NCBI GenBank assembly: GCA_000161975.1
Contig: GG688422.1
Location: forward strand, 617,824 to 681,823
Origin: Eubacterium saphenum ATCC 49989
GTDB taxonomy: Bacteria > Bacillota > Clostridia > Peptostreptococcales > Anaerovoracaceae
Length of the DNA stretch: 64,000 bases
Reading direction: 5' to 3'
The notes under the pieces are model-generated. The model had not been told where the DNA came from, did no database searches, and saw nothing but the letters and a program-made list of their open reading frames with translations. The translations under genes and the position numbers were made by a program. Below, in pieces: positions 1 through 7,799 of the stretch. How positions within the stretch are numbered: position 1 is the stretch's first letter; each line of letters begins with the position of its first letter.

Positions 1-547
1 CAAAAATGCCTTGTGCGGTTTCAGGTCTTAGATAAATTTCCGCCTTTGCGCCTTCCGTAACTCCCTGATAGGTTTTAAACATTAAATTAAACTGCCTTAT
101 ATCTGTAAAATTATGCTTGCCGCAGTTAGGGCATTTGACTTCGTGCTCTTCAAGAAAGCTCATCATTTTTTCATTGGTCCAGCCGTCTACTACCTGCTCT
201 TTGCCTTCTTTCTGCAGTTCATCTTCTATCAATTTATCCGCTCTGAATCTACTTTTGCATTCTTTGCAATCTACAAGCGGATCTGAAAACCCACCTACAT
301 GTCCGGAAGCTACCCAAGTCTGCGGATTCATTAGTATAGCGGCATCAAGCCCTACGTTATATTTCGACTCGTGGACGAATTTTTTCCACCACGCTTTTTT
401 TATATTGTTCTTAAGTTCTACACCTAAAGGACCGTAATCCCAAGTGTTTGACAGGCCTCCATATATTTCGGAACCGGGAAACACAAAACCTCTGTTTTTA
501 GCAAGCGAAAGGATTTTATCACGTTTATCATTGCAATTATTTGTCAT
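1..547 (-). CDS. glyQS: Glycyl-tRNA synthetase, dimeric type (N-terminal part, cut by window edge)
   Basis: Charges tRNA-Gly with glycine. The 182 visible codons open with ATG at 547 behind a GGGGG-type ribosome binding site. They contain the class II start block FVFPGSEIYGG, the YGPLG motif, a stretch ending in NPQTWVASGH, and a zinc-like pair of CxxC motifs (DCKECKSRF near residue 95 and KCPNCGKHN near residue 140). The segment ends at LRPETAQGIF, the motif 2 region. These features belong to the single-chain alpha2 enzyme found in archaea, eukaryotes and some Gram-positive bacteria, not the alpha2beta2 GlyQ/GlyS type. The gene runs off the left edge, so the anticodon-binding domain is not visible. 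It is the last visible gene of the recO-era run, 12 nt after the DUF4342 gene. Confidence 0.95.
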   Translation of the reverse strand, partial: MTNNCNDKRDKILSLAKNRGFVFPGSEIYGGLSNTWDYGPLGVELKNNIKKAWWKKFVHESKYNVGLDAAILMNPQTWVASGHVGGFSDPLVDCKECKSRFRADKLIEDELQKEGKEQVVDGWTNEKMMSFLEEHEVKCPNCGKHNFTDIRQFNLMFKTYQGVTEGAKAEIYLRPETAQGIF

Positions 548-559
548 AAATTCCCCCGC

Positions 560-1174
560 CTAATTAATCTCATCCTCAAGGTCTATTTGCTCGCCTGCAT
601 CTTTGACGCCTTCCGCCACATCATTTTCCGCACCCTTGGACATATTGCTCATCTTATCTTTGCTTTCTTTAGCCTTTTCCATAGCGCTGCTTGCATACGA
701 TTTAGCAGTCTTGTAAACTTCTTCGCCCTTATCCTTAGCTATATCAAAATACTCTTTTCCTTTTTCAGCGCCCTTATCTAAATAGCTACTCACATCTATT
801 ACTGTTCCGTCTTCTTTTACAATAGTTACCTTGCAGCTGGTTCCAAACGTAGCTATCAACCCTGCGATTATCCCCCAAGGTGCAAGTACCGCTCCTATCA
901 TCCCGACGGTAAGCGGAATGTTTATCAACTTTTGGTCATCTTTTCTGACAATGACCCTCATCGCATTGCCTTTTTTTGCATGTTCTTTTAAGTTGCTCAA
1001 TATGGCATTTGTATACGTCTTCATTTCTTTGTTTGCAGACTCACCTTTTTCTTCTGCAGAAATGATGGCATCTATAACATTGCCATCGCAGGCTTCGAGT
1101 ATTTCCTTCGCCTCTTTATATCCAAGGCCCGTTCTATCTTTTACAAGATCTATTTTTTCTAAACTAATATCCAT
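560..1174 (-). CDS. DUF4342 domain protein with EF-Ts-like UBA N-terminus
   Basis: This 204-residue protein of unknown function starts with a UBA-like helical segment of about 40 residues (motif RTGLGYKEAKEILEACDGN) that resembles the N-terminus of elongation factor Ts. Next comes a DUF4342-type domain with a basic patch (VIVRKDDQKL, near residue 75) and a hydrophobic hairpin at about 85-115 (PLTVGMIGAVLAPWGIIAG). A charged Lys/Glu-rich tail of about 70 residues is probably helical. The ATG follows GGAGG. It lies between recO and glyQS on the same strand with short gaps, so cotranscription is likely. The family assignment is from recalled motif similarity; the cellular role is not known. Confidence 0.75.
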   Translation of the reverse strand: MDISLEKIDLVKDRTGLGYKEAKEILEACDGNVIDAIISAEEKGESANKEMKTYTNAILSNLKEHAKKGNAMRVIVRKDDQKLINIPLTVGMIGAVLAPWGIIAGLIATFGTSCKVTIVKEDGTVIDVSSYLDKGAEKGKEYFDIAKDKGEEVYKTAKSYASSAMEKAKESKDKMSNMSKGAENDVAEGVKDAGEQIDLEDEIN

Positions 1175-1208
1175 CTCAAGCCTCCTTCTCTAAACTATAT
1201 GTAACTTA

Positions 1209-1979
1209 TCAACGCTTTGATAACGTTTTACAAAGTACGCTCTCGCTTTTTAAATTCAACTTCCCCAAGTGATAGGACGCATACCTTCTTAAAAACATCC
1301 AGTATTCATTGAATTTATCATCCGGTATTGTCAGCTCACCAACCTTTGAAATATCAGCATTAGCCAGATAACGCACCGTGTTAATTATATCAGATGAAAC
1401 TTTTAAAATCAACGAATCGTAGTACCCGCCACCTATCTCGGTTTTAGCTTTTTTATACGTTTCGTAAGTTTTTCCGCTTTTTAATGAAAAGTAACAACTT
1501 TCATTTGCGGCGTCCAAAAAAACTTCATTATTTATAACAAACACCCCTGTCATCGTTAATATTTTAATAAAATAATATATAGGGAAGATGGCATATTCAG
1601 ATTCTCGCCTACGTGCAGCATCAAGGAAACTACTGAGATGATTGTAAGCACCATGTTCGCCTGAATTTTCAGGTATGACCTTATCCGTTATCTCTATCGC
1701 AAACATAGCGACGGCAAGTTTTTCAATGTCACTTGCAATTTCCATTGGATAGTCTATAAGGTCTACTTTAAGTACATTATAATATCGGTTTTGTTTTATC
1801 TGAAAAATTGATTTTGACATCGGCTGTAATATGTTTGCATCTCCACCTTTGCTACTTCCACTGCCGTATGCGGATGCTAAAATTTTTTTGTCATCTCTTG
1901 TGAGCAACGTAACCAAATTTCGCCCGCCTGTCATCTTTATGCACCTAAGTACTATGGCCTCTATCTCAAATTCATCCAT
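1209..1979 (-). CDS. recO: DNA repair protein RecO
   Basis: RecO is the recombination mediator that works with RecF and RecR to load RecA on SSB-coated DNA. At 256 residues the length is normal. The N-terminal OB-fold shows the typical opening (EAIVLRCIKMTGGRNLVTLLTRDDKKILASAYGSG, quoted only in outline here: IVLR near residue 9, LLTRD near 25, AYGSG near 38), followed by an all-helical C-terminal domain. The usual Gram-positive C-terminal zinc site of four cysteines is not present: the matching region (residues about 145-180) holds a single Cys in NESCYF. Start ATG follows GGAGAC. It sits directly downstream of era, the standard order. Confidence 0.9.
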   Translation of the reverse strand: MDEFEIEAIVLRCIKMTGGRNLVTLLTRDDKKILASAYGSGSSKGGDANILQPMSKSIFQIKQNRYYNVLKVDLIDYPMEIASDIEKLAVAMFAIEITDKVIPENSGEHGAYNHLSSFLDAARRRESEYAIFPIYYFIKILTMTGVFVINNEVFLDAANESCYFSLKSGKTYETYKKAKTEIGGGYYDSLILKVSSDIINTVRYLANADISKVGELTIPDDKFNEYWMFLRRYASYHLGKLNLKSESVLCKTLSKR

Positions 1980-2004
1980 GAAAGTCTCCTAACGCATATG
2001 GATT

Positions 2005-2889
2005 TTAGATATCGCCATATCCAAGATTTTTAAGCTGCACATCGCTTTCTCTCCAGTTTTTTCTCACCCTCACCCAAAGTTTCATATTTACCTTTACACC
2101 GAATATATCTTCAAGCTCTAACCGTGCACTTTTACCTATGCCCTTGAGCTTTCTTCCGGATTTACCTATGATTATACCCTTGTGCGAATCCCTTTCACAG
2201 GTAATGACAGCTTCAATGTCTATAACACCTTTCATTTCCTTGAACTTTTCAATGCCTACCGCAACTCCGAAAGGCACTTCCTTGTCCAGGTACATGAATA
2301 ATTTCTCTCTTATAATTTCGCTAGCCAAAAATCTTTCTTGCTGATCCGTATACATATTTTCAGGGAAATGTATATTTTCATCATTACAATACAAAGCAAC
2401 CTTGTCCAATAATGCATCTACATTTTTCCCGTCTTTTGCTGTAATTCCTATTACAGCTTCGAAGCCTTCCTTGGTTTTGTAATAATCATACAGCCCTTTA
2501 AATTGATCCGGCTTCATGACGTCGAGTTTATTAATAACTATTATCTTGGGGCTACTTATGGATGCCAGGTTTTTAAAAATCTTGTCTTCCTCCTCAAGTT
2601 TAGAGCGTTCATCCACAAGAAGTAACACCAAGTCTACATCCCGCATACTTCGCCTTGAACTTGCTACGAGCTTTTCTCCCAGTTTATTTTTCGGCATGTG
2701 AATTCCCGGAGTATCTAAAAATACCATCTGCTTATCCCTAATATTGTCTGTAAATATACCTCTTATGGTATTCCTGGTAGTTTGAGGTTTTGGCGTTGCA
2801 ATTGCCACCTTCGTGCCTATTATCATATTCAGCAATGTGGATTTGCCGGTGTTCGGTCTTCCTATGATACTTATAAAGCCTGATTTCAT
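2005..2889 (-). CDS. era: GTPase Era
   Basis: Era is an essential GTPase that binds the 3' end of 16S rRNA and assists 30S assembly. The G1 motif GRPNTGKST, G3 DTPGIH and G4 NKLD are all present in the first 125 residues. The C-terminal KH domain carries the IGKSGRKLKGIG segment. I chose the ATG at 2889 because GAGGAA lies just before it and the resulting length of 294 is typical. An in-frame TTG seven codons upstream (2910) has no comparable site and would overlap cdd. Gene order phoH-ybeY-cdd-era-recO is conserved in Firmicutes. dgkA, which often lies between ybeY and cdd, is missing here. Confidence 0.96.
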   Translation of the reverse strand: MKSGFISIIGRPNTGKSTLLNMIIGTKVAIATPKPQTTRNTIRGIFTDNIRDKQMVFLDTPGIHMPKNKLGEKLVASSRRSMRDVDLVLLLVDERSKLEEEDKIFKNLASISSPKIIVINKLDVMKPDQFKGLYDYYKTKEGFEAVIGITAKDGKNVDALLDKVALYCNDENIHFPENMYTDQQERFLASEIIREKLFMYLDKEVPFGVAVGIEKFKEMKGVIDIEAVITCERDSHKGIIIGKSGRKLKGIGKSARLELEDIFGVKVNMKLWVRVRKNWRESDVQLKNLGYGDI

Positions 2890-2899
2890 ATATTCCTCG

Positions 2900-3310
2900 T
2901 TATTTATCAAAAAATGTATTTAAAAACGGATCCTGATACACTTCGGAGAGTTTTTTAACAGTTATTTCGTCATTTGCCGCCTGCATTATCAGTTTTATAT
3001 CTTTATTGAATTCAGCAAGCACTTGTCTACAGATCCCGCAGGGAACTATCCCTTCGGTATTGCTCGCTATAGCTATAGCTTTAAAATTACTCTCTCCATC
3101 GGTAACGGCCTTCGACACCGCAACCCTCTCTGCGCATATTGTAGCTCCAAAGGATGCATTTTCAACATTTACACCTGTATATATCCTGCCTGAAGATGTG
3201 AGAAGCGCCGCCCCGACTTTGATATCGGAATAAGGCGAATACGCATTATGCAAAACATTCTTCGCTTCATTCATCAACTTCTCTTCCATCTTCATATTAC
3301 CGTTATCCAT
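2900..3310 (-). CDS. cdd: Cytidine deaminase
   Basis: Deaminates cytidine and deoxycytidine to uridine forms in pyrimidine salvage. The zinc site is clear: CAERVAV supplies one Cys ligand and the catalytic Glu, and PCGICRQ supplies the other two Cys. The tetrameric-type substrate segment (AYSPYSDIKVGAALL) is near the N-terminus. The ATG at 3310 gives 136 residues, the usual size, and overlaps the ybeY stop codon, with AGGTGG upstream. The frame stays open back to 3337, but the extra nine codons would be encoded inside ybeY and add nothing recognisable. Confidence 0.95.
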   Translation of the reverse strand: MDNGNMKMEEKLMNEAKNVLHNAYSPYSDIKVGAALLTSSGRIYTGVNVENASFGATICAERVAVSKAVTDGESNFKAIAIASNTEGIVPCGICRQVLAEFNKDIKLIMQAANDEITVKKLSEVYQDPFLNTFFDK

Positions 3311-3839
3311 ACAGTTTTTTAACCACCTTTTTTTCAAAACTTCTCATCATTTCTTTATCCGCTTCATCAATGTGATCCATTCCCAATAGATGAAGCACGC
3401 TGTGTATGAATAAATACACGACTTCACGGCTTAAAGACTGTCCTATATCCGCAGCCTGCTTAGAAGCCCTGGCGAGACATATTACAACATCTCCAAGCAT
3501 TATTTTATCACAGAAACCAAGATCCACATCATATTCAGGATTAAACTCTTCTCGAGTACTTATCATCGGGAACGAAAGGACATCCGTAATACTGTCCTTC
3601 CCTCTATAGTCTAAATTCAATTGCTTTATGCTGTCTTCAGAAACAAACGATACGCTCACCTCAATTCGATCTTTAGCAGCGGCATTGTCCGCAATTTCAT
3701 GCGGCATATTCTGCATCACTCCATCTATATCCAAGATTACCTTGAGCGTTTCATCATATTTATCGAGAATGTCCGCCTCATCCAAACCATGCGCCTTGCA
3801 CTCCCTGCTAAATTCTTCCTCGCAGCATACAATGCTCAT
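3303..3839 (-). CDS. ybeY: Endoribonuclease YbeY (rRNA maturation)
   Basis: YbeY is a zinc-dependent endoribonuclease involved in 16S rRNA 3'-end maturation and ribosome quality control. The metal site reads HSVLHLLGMDH near residue 150, matching the family pattern HxxxHxxGxDH. The strand DVLSFPM and the segment LGDVVICLARA are also family hallmarks. The protein is 178 residues, slightly long because of an N-terminal stretch with cysteines (MSIVCCEEEF). It starts two nucleotides after phoH ends, so translation of the two is probably coupled. Its 3' end overlaps the cdd start. Confidence 0.95.
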   Translation of the reverse strand: MSIVCCEEEFSRECKAHGLDEADILDKYDETLKVILDIDGVMQNMPHEIADNAAAKDRIEVSVSFVSEDSIKQLNLDYRGKDSITDVLSFPMISTREEFNPEYDVDLGFCDKIMLGDVVICLARASKQAADIGQSLSREVVYLFIHSVLHLLGMDHIDEADKEMMRSFEKKVVKKLYG

Positions 3840-3841
3840 GT

Positions 3842-4798
3842 TTATTCACCCTTGCCCATGCTGTTATTCTTTTCATAGGCGGTAATTATTTCCCTAACCA
3901 AGTTATGCCTCACTACATCCCGCTCTCCGAGCTTTACAAATGCAATTCCTTCTATCCCCTTGAGGATTTTTTCTGCACTTTTAAGTCCCGAAGACTTGCT
4001 GAGCGGGAGATCTATCTGTGTTACATCGCCATTCACTATGACCTTGGAGTTTATTCCCATTCTGGTGAGGAACATCTTCATCTGCTCCCTCGTAGTATTT
4101 TGAGCTTCATCCAAGATTATATATGAATCATCAAGTGTCCTTCCCCTCATGAACGCAAGGGGTGCCACCTCAATGATTTCCCTTTCTCTGAGCTTCATAA
4201 CGGTATCTCTGCCTAAAATATCATAGAGCGCATCGTAAAGCGGCCTTAAATACGGATCTACCTTATCCGCCATGTCACCCGGCAAAAACCCGAGGCTTTC
4301 CCCTGCCTCTACGGCAGGTCTTGTAAGTATTATTCTATCCACCTGTCTGTTTTTGAACGCCTTTGCCGCCATGGCTACGGCAAGGTAAGTTTTACCGGTA
4401 CCTGCAGGTCCTATACCGAATATCATATTTGCATTTCTCATTGCCCGTATGTATTCTCTTTGTCCCAGCGTTTTAGGGCTTATAGACCTTCCCTTTCTGT
4501 TAAAGCAGATAACATCGCTTTCCAGAGCCTCATCTGAAAGCAAGATGCCATCCTCGTGAGCATCTAAAATATGTCTCGTCTTCTGAAGGTTTATCTCTTC
4601 TCCTTTTGCCGACAATCTATCCATTTCAGCTATTATCTGTTTTGCCTTTTTAGCGTTTTCGCCTTTTATGAGCAATCCTCCGTCGTTTTCATACACATTC
4701 ACCTTCATGAATTTTTCTACAAGCCTGATGTTCTCGTCGAGCTTTCCGAACAAGCTCTTCATATCCAACGTTTCAGGGCGAAGTAACTCCTGTTCCAT
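3842..4798 (-). CDS. phoH: PhoH-like ATPase
   Basis: PhoH-family P-loop ATPases are linked to RNA metabolism and almost always sit next to ybeY. Walker A is GPAGTGKTYLAVAMA near residue 122; Walker B is YIILDEAQNTT near residue 225. An N-terminal region of about 100 residues contains a KH-like or oligomerisation segment. The length of 318 is normal. ATG follows AGGGGA. The gene is 12 nt downstream of the lipoprotein gene, so the lipoprotein and the whole phoH-ybeY-cdd-era-recO-DUF4342-glyQS run may be one transcription unit. Confidence 0.95.
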   Translation of the reverse strand: MEQELLRPETLDMKSLFGKLDENIRLVEKFMKVNVYENDGGLLIKGENAKKAKQIIAEMDRLSAKGEEINLQKTRHILDAHEDGILLSDEALESDVICFNRKGRSISPKTLGQREYIRAMRNANMIFGIGPAGTGKTYLAVAMAAKAFKNRQVDRIILTRPAVEAGESLGFLPGDMADKVDPYLRPLYDALYDILGRDTVMKLREREIIEVAPLAFMRGRTLDDSYIILDEAQNTTREQMKMFLTRMGINSKVIVNGDVTQIDLPLSKSSGLKSAEKILKGIEGIAFVKLGERDVVRHNLVREIITAYEKNNSMGKGE

Positions 4799-4810
4799 AT
4801 GCGTCCCCTA

Positions 4811-5380
4811 CTATTTAAACACCATTGTGAGCGCATCCGCTTCAATATTGTTATTCTTGGAAGCCACAACCACTTCAAACCTGTCTCCCTTTACATGGAG
4901 CAGTCTTTTTTCATCAAGCGCCTTTTTTAGTTTTGCATCGTTTAAAACACTGGCTTTTTTCGCACCAAGCATGTATGCAAGGTTGTCAGATGAAAGGCGA
5001 TACACTTCTTTTGCCAGTTTAAATATCTTAGTGAAGTCTGCTAAAATAGCCGTGCATTTTTCATTTCCTTTAAGCTCTGTGGCATTGGTATCAAACCCGA
5101 AGAAAAGCGAATTGTTACCGTCTTTAAATTCAAAGAAATTGAACTTGCCCACTTTGGAATAATGCTCTGAAAACTTATATTTTTTCATAACTTCATCTGC
5201 AGTTTTTCCAAGCATTCCCGTTAATTTTAAATTTTCTTCACAGGATGCCGTCTGTTCGTCTTCCTTCGTTGTCTCTTTAGGCTTTGATTTTTCCTCACTG
5301 CTACCGCAACCTGTAAAAGCTACAGGTAAGGTCAATATCAATGCTATCGCCAGTACTGCGGTTAAAATCCTCTTTTTCAT
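4811..5380 (-). CDS. Small secreted lipoprotein, function unknown
   Basis: This 189-residue protein begins with a basic n-region and hydrophobic core ending in FTGCGSSEE, a lipobox with Cys near residue 26, so it should be lipidated by Lgt/Lsp and anchored outside the membrane. A Lys/Glu/Thr linker follows to about residue 48, then a folded domain with segments such as FFEFKDGNNSLFFGFD. No family is recognised. Two positions matching NLKLTG and KGNEKCTA suggest a small alpha/beta domain. It stands at the head of the phoH operon and is separated from rpsU by that gene's terminator. Confidence 0.75.
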   Translation of the reverse strand: MKKRILTAVLAIALILTLPVAFTGCGSSEEKSKPKETTKEDEQTASCEENLKLTGMLGKTADEVMKKYKFSEHYSKVGKFNFFEFKDGNNSLFFGFDTNATELKGNEKCTAILADFTKIFKLAKEVYRLSSDNLAYMLGAKKASVLNDAKLKKALDEKRLLHVKGDRFEVVVASKNNNIEADALTMVFK

Positions 5381-5411
5381 ATTTAACTCCTTTACAATGT
5401 CGATGTCATAT

Positions 5412-5417
5412 ATTATA
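5412..5417 (-). promoter_or_regulatory. Candidate -10 element for the lipoprotein/phoH operon
   Basis: The minus strand reads TATAAT 32 nt before the lipoprotein ATG. The hexamer 17 nt upstream (GTCGTT) is a poor -35 and overlaps the rpsU terminator, so this is a tentative promoter. Confidence 0.4.
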
Positions 5418-5430
5418 CAGGTCGGTTAAT

Positions 5431-5458
5431 AAAAAACGACTCGTCGCAGAGCCGTTTT
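5431..5458 (-). terminator. Rho-independent terminator after rpsU
   Basis: On the minus strand the 10-nt arm AAAACGGCTC pairs with GAGTCGTTTT (one G-T wobble) around a 6-nt loop and runs into six T. It lies 8 nt past the rpsU stop. Confidence 0.85.
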
Positions 5459-5466
5459 CTCTATAA

Positions 5467-5646
5467 TTAATATTTTTTAGCTTTTTTTCTCGCTGCCTCT
5501 GACTTCTTCTTCCTCTTTACGCTTGGTTTTTCATAGTGTTCACGTTTTCTTATCTCAGACATCACGCCGTCTCTTGCGCAAAGTCTTTTAAATCGCTTAA
5601 GAGCGCTTTCTAAACTTTCATTTTCCTTCACGTATACCTGTGCCAT
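5467..5646 (-). CDS. rpsU: Ribosomal protein S21
   Basis: This is a 59-residue basic protein of the 30S subunit that acts in translation initiation. It begins MAQVYVKENESLESALKRF and ends in an Arg/Lys-rich helix (KRKKKSEAARKKAKKY), matching the family start, length and tail. ATG is at 5646 with a GGGGGTGAG site upstream. It is followed directly by a strong terminator. rpmB lies 41 nt upstream on the same strand, so the two may be cotranscribed from the promoter at 5927-5955. Confidence 0.95.
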   Translation of the reverse strand: MAQVYVKENESLESALKRFKRLCARDGVMSEIRKREHYEKPSVKRKKKSEAARKKAKKY

Positions 5647-5687
5647 CTATCTCACCCCCTTAACATTCTCCATTCAATCGCGCCGAG

Positions 5688-5879
5688 CTATACAGCCCTT
5701 TCTACTTTGTCAGACTTCATGCAACTTGTGCAAACGTTTGCCTTGCGCACTTTGCCGTTTTCTACGATCTGAACCTTTTGGATATTGGCATTCCATTTTC
5801 TCTTAGAGTGAATGTTTGAATGAGATACTCTATTCCCTGACACCTGTCCTTTGCCGCAAATTTCACATTTTTTTGACAT
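5688..5879 (-). CDS. rpmB: Ribosomal protein L28, zinc-binding form
   Basis: This 63-residue protein of the 50S subunit carries two CxxC pairs (CEICGKG at the start and VCTSCMKS near residue 50), which mark the zinc-binding (C+) form of L28. The central part GNRVSHSNIHSKRKW is the family signature. The start ATG follows GGAGGTG. The gene has a good promoter 48-76 nt upstream. Confidence 0.96.
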   Translation of the reverse strand: MSKKCEICGKGQVSGNRVSHSNIHSKRKWNANIQKVQIVENGKVRKANVCTSCMKSDKVERAV

Positions 5880-5926
5880 CTATTTCACCTCCAGTACAAA
5901 TTTCATATACTAAGCCTTGAAAATAC

Positions 5927-5955
5927 ATGATACCACAACTTGAAACCTAAAGCAA
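5927..5955 (-). promoter_or_regulatory. Sigma-A promoter of rpmB-rpsU
   Basis: Minus strand: TTGCTT, 17-nt spacer, TATCAT, with TG one base upstream of the -10 (extended -10). The -10 lies about 48 nt before the rpmB ATG. Confidence 0.65.
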
Positions 5956-5994
5956 TGCCGGCAGCGTATGTGTCATTGTATAAAAATACTGAAC

Positions 5995-7356
5995 CTAACT
6001 TAATTTTTCGGGTCTGTTAACTTTTACAAGCCCCACAATCATTATCACTGCGAATACCAACAAGTAGTAGACAACCGTGACTTTATACGTAATTATCGTG
6101 GCTATTACCATGAATATACACGCCAATATCGCAAGTACCGGCACGACATAGTGTTTGAACGGGTTATGTAGCCTCTCCGTCTTCATCATGAGCAGGAAGA
6201 TCGGTATGTACATTGCATATAGAGTGATTATCGGCAATTCGGATGTATCAAAGGAGAATGCCCCGAACCAAGGTTTTGGAACCAAATTCGCCCCATAAAA
6301 ATACGCATACCATATGCCTGTAAGCGTAATTGAAAGCACCGCGGAATTAACAGGCATGTTGGTCTTCTCATCCACCTGAGATAGTAATTCCGGCTTGTAG
6401 CCCTCATTTCTGGCAGCTAATGCATGCCAAGCCCTTAAGCAGCCGAGCATCATACCGTTTAGCGTTCCAAGGCAGGAAATTATTACGAATATGAATAACC
6501 CTATGCCGCCTATTCGTGAGAATAAATTCGAGAATGCGATTTTTGCGCCCTGTTCTCCACTGGCCATTACGACGTCATTGCTTACCGCACCGGCAAGTCC
6601 TATATAATATAGTACGTACGTCACTACAATTATGATGCTGCCCCACGCAAGCGCCCTGGGTAAATTCTTTTTAGCATCCTTAAGCTCCGCATTGATACTT
6701 GTAGCTACTATCCAGCCTTCATATGCAAAGGAACTTGCAACTACCGCTGCGAGCAAAGTGCTACCTACCATGCCGTGCTCTGTCGTTACGGCCTTGAAGT
6801 TTTGCATGGTGGTACCGTTACCTAATCCTACTATACTGCCTATGATTGCCATAGCGTATAGCGGTATCAGCTTTATTACCGTAGTGCTGACCTGAAATTT
6901 TTCAGAAAGCATCGGCCCTAAGGTGTTAAGCCCGAAACTAAGCAAGATGATTGCAGCTCCTATAGCCATACAGCCTCCACTTGTTATATCCATACCCAGC
7001 AAAGCACAGATATATCTTGCCGGCACCCAACCTATTACCGCCGTAAGAGACGGGAAGTAGAGCGCAGCCATAAACCATCCCACCATATAGCCGTATTTTC
7101 TCCCGACTACCGCTTCCGCATAATCGATAAGTCCGCTTTCCTTTTCATACTTTGTACCTAAAATAGCAAATGCATATGCACACACTATCATTATAATTCC
7201 GCCCAAAATCCATGAAAGAATACCGAGTTTCAGATCTCCCTTGGTAGCTACGAGGATTTTCTCCGCCTTAAAAAAGACTCCGCTACCTATCACTATTCCT
7301 ACTACCATTGCTATCGCCATTGCGAGTCCGTATCTCTTCTTAAGCTTAGCACCCAT
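5995..7356 (-). CDS. APC-family amino acid permease
   Basis: This 453-residue, 12-segment membrane protein of the amino acid-polyamine-organocation superfamily belongs to the LAT/SteT-like branch (serine/threonine or broad amino-acid exchange). TM1 carries the family motif VVGIVIGSGVFFKAEKI with the unwound GSG substrate loop. Other helices include TM6-like ASSFAYEGWIVATSINAE. ATG follows GGAGGTAGTT. It is flanked by its own promoter upstream and no strong terminator downstream. The transported amino acid cannot be read from the sequence. It stands alone between the rpmB-rpsU unit and the surface-protein genes. Confidence 0.88.
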   Translation of the reverse strand: MGAKLKKRYGLAMAIAMVVGIVIGSGVFFKAEKILVATKGDLKLGILSWILGGIIMIVCAYAFAILGTKYEKESGLIDYAEAVVGRKYGYMVGWFMAALYFPSLTAVIGWVPARYICALLGMDITSGGCMAIGAAIILLSFGLNTLGPMLSEKFQVSTTVIKLIPLYAMAIIGSIVGLGNGTTMQNFKAVTTEHGMVGSTLLAAVVASSFAYEGWIVATSINAELKDAKKNLPRALAWGSIIIVVTYVLYYIGLAGAVSNDVVMASGEQGAKIAFSNLFSRIGGIGLFIFVIISCLGTLNGMMLGCLRAWHALAARNEGYKPELLSQVDEKTNMPVNSAVLSITLTGIWYAYFYGANLVPKPWFGAFSFDTSELPIITLYAMYIPIFLLMMKTERLHNPFKHYVVPVLAILACIFMVIATIITYKVTVVYYLLVFAVIMIVGLVKVNRPEKLS

Positions 7357-7388
7357 AACTACCTCCTTTTCTTTTTTTCAAAAAAACA

Positions 7389-7410
7389 AATACCGCAGAT
7401 TTGCGATATT
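7389..7410 (-). terminator. Hairpin plus T-tract in the permease 5' leader
   Basis: Minus strand: a 9-bp stem (AATATCGCA with TGCGGTATT, one wobble) around AATC, then TTGTTTTTTT. It looks like an intrinsic terminator but lies only about 7 nt after the -10, close to the expected transcript start. It could be a 5' stabilising hairpin or an attenuator. Confidence 0.5.
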
Positions 7411-7416
7411 AGTATA

Positions 7417-7445
7417 ATTATATAAAAATATTTAAAAAATATCAA
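7417..7445 (-). promoter_or_regulatory. Sigma-A promoter of the amino acid permease
   Basis: Minus strand: TTGATA, exactly 17 nt, TATAAT. The -10 lies about 60 nt before the permease ATG. Confidence 0.8.
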
Positions 7446-7707
7446 GCAATATGAAGCTTTTTCTTTAAAAAACGCGAAACTACCTCCTAAAAAGTATATT
7501 TTCAAAACGCCCTCTTAAGCGCAGGCGGTGCGCTCCACATTTTCCTTCATTTAACAAGTAAGGTTATTTTAAAAAAGCGTCCGGCTGTCACTGCAGCTTA
7601 CCCTCCTAAAACCATATTCAAAAAATATTTAAGCTCACAAAAAAATAAAACATAGGTTACCGCAATGTGTGCTGCGAAAGCATATTTCTCCAATACAATA
7701 AAAATCA
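7446..7707. other. Intergenic stretch without recognised gene
   Basis: Between the permease promoter and the terminator of the first surface-protein gene. It is AT-rich with short ACTACCTCCT-like stretches. I see no start codon with a ribosome binding site and coding-like frame, no RNA gene and no repeat. Confidence 0.4.
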
Positions 7708-7731
7708 GAAAGCTCCCGTGAGGGAGCTTTC
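7708..7731 (-). terminator. Terminator of the first BspA-like gene
   Basis: Perfect 10-bp inverted repeat GAAAGCTCCC / GGGAGCTTTC with a 4-nt loop. Minus strand continues CTGATTTTTATT-like T-rich sequence. It lies 69 nt after the stop codon. A degenerate copy occurs after the second paralog. Confidence 0.75.
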
Positions 7732-7799
7732 TTAAGGTTTAGTATTAAGTTAGTCAAATATTTTTAGCTGAATGTGCTTATCGGCGTAAACCAATGTTT

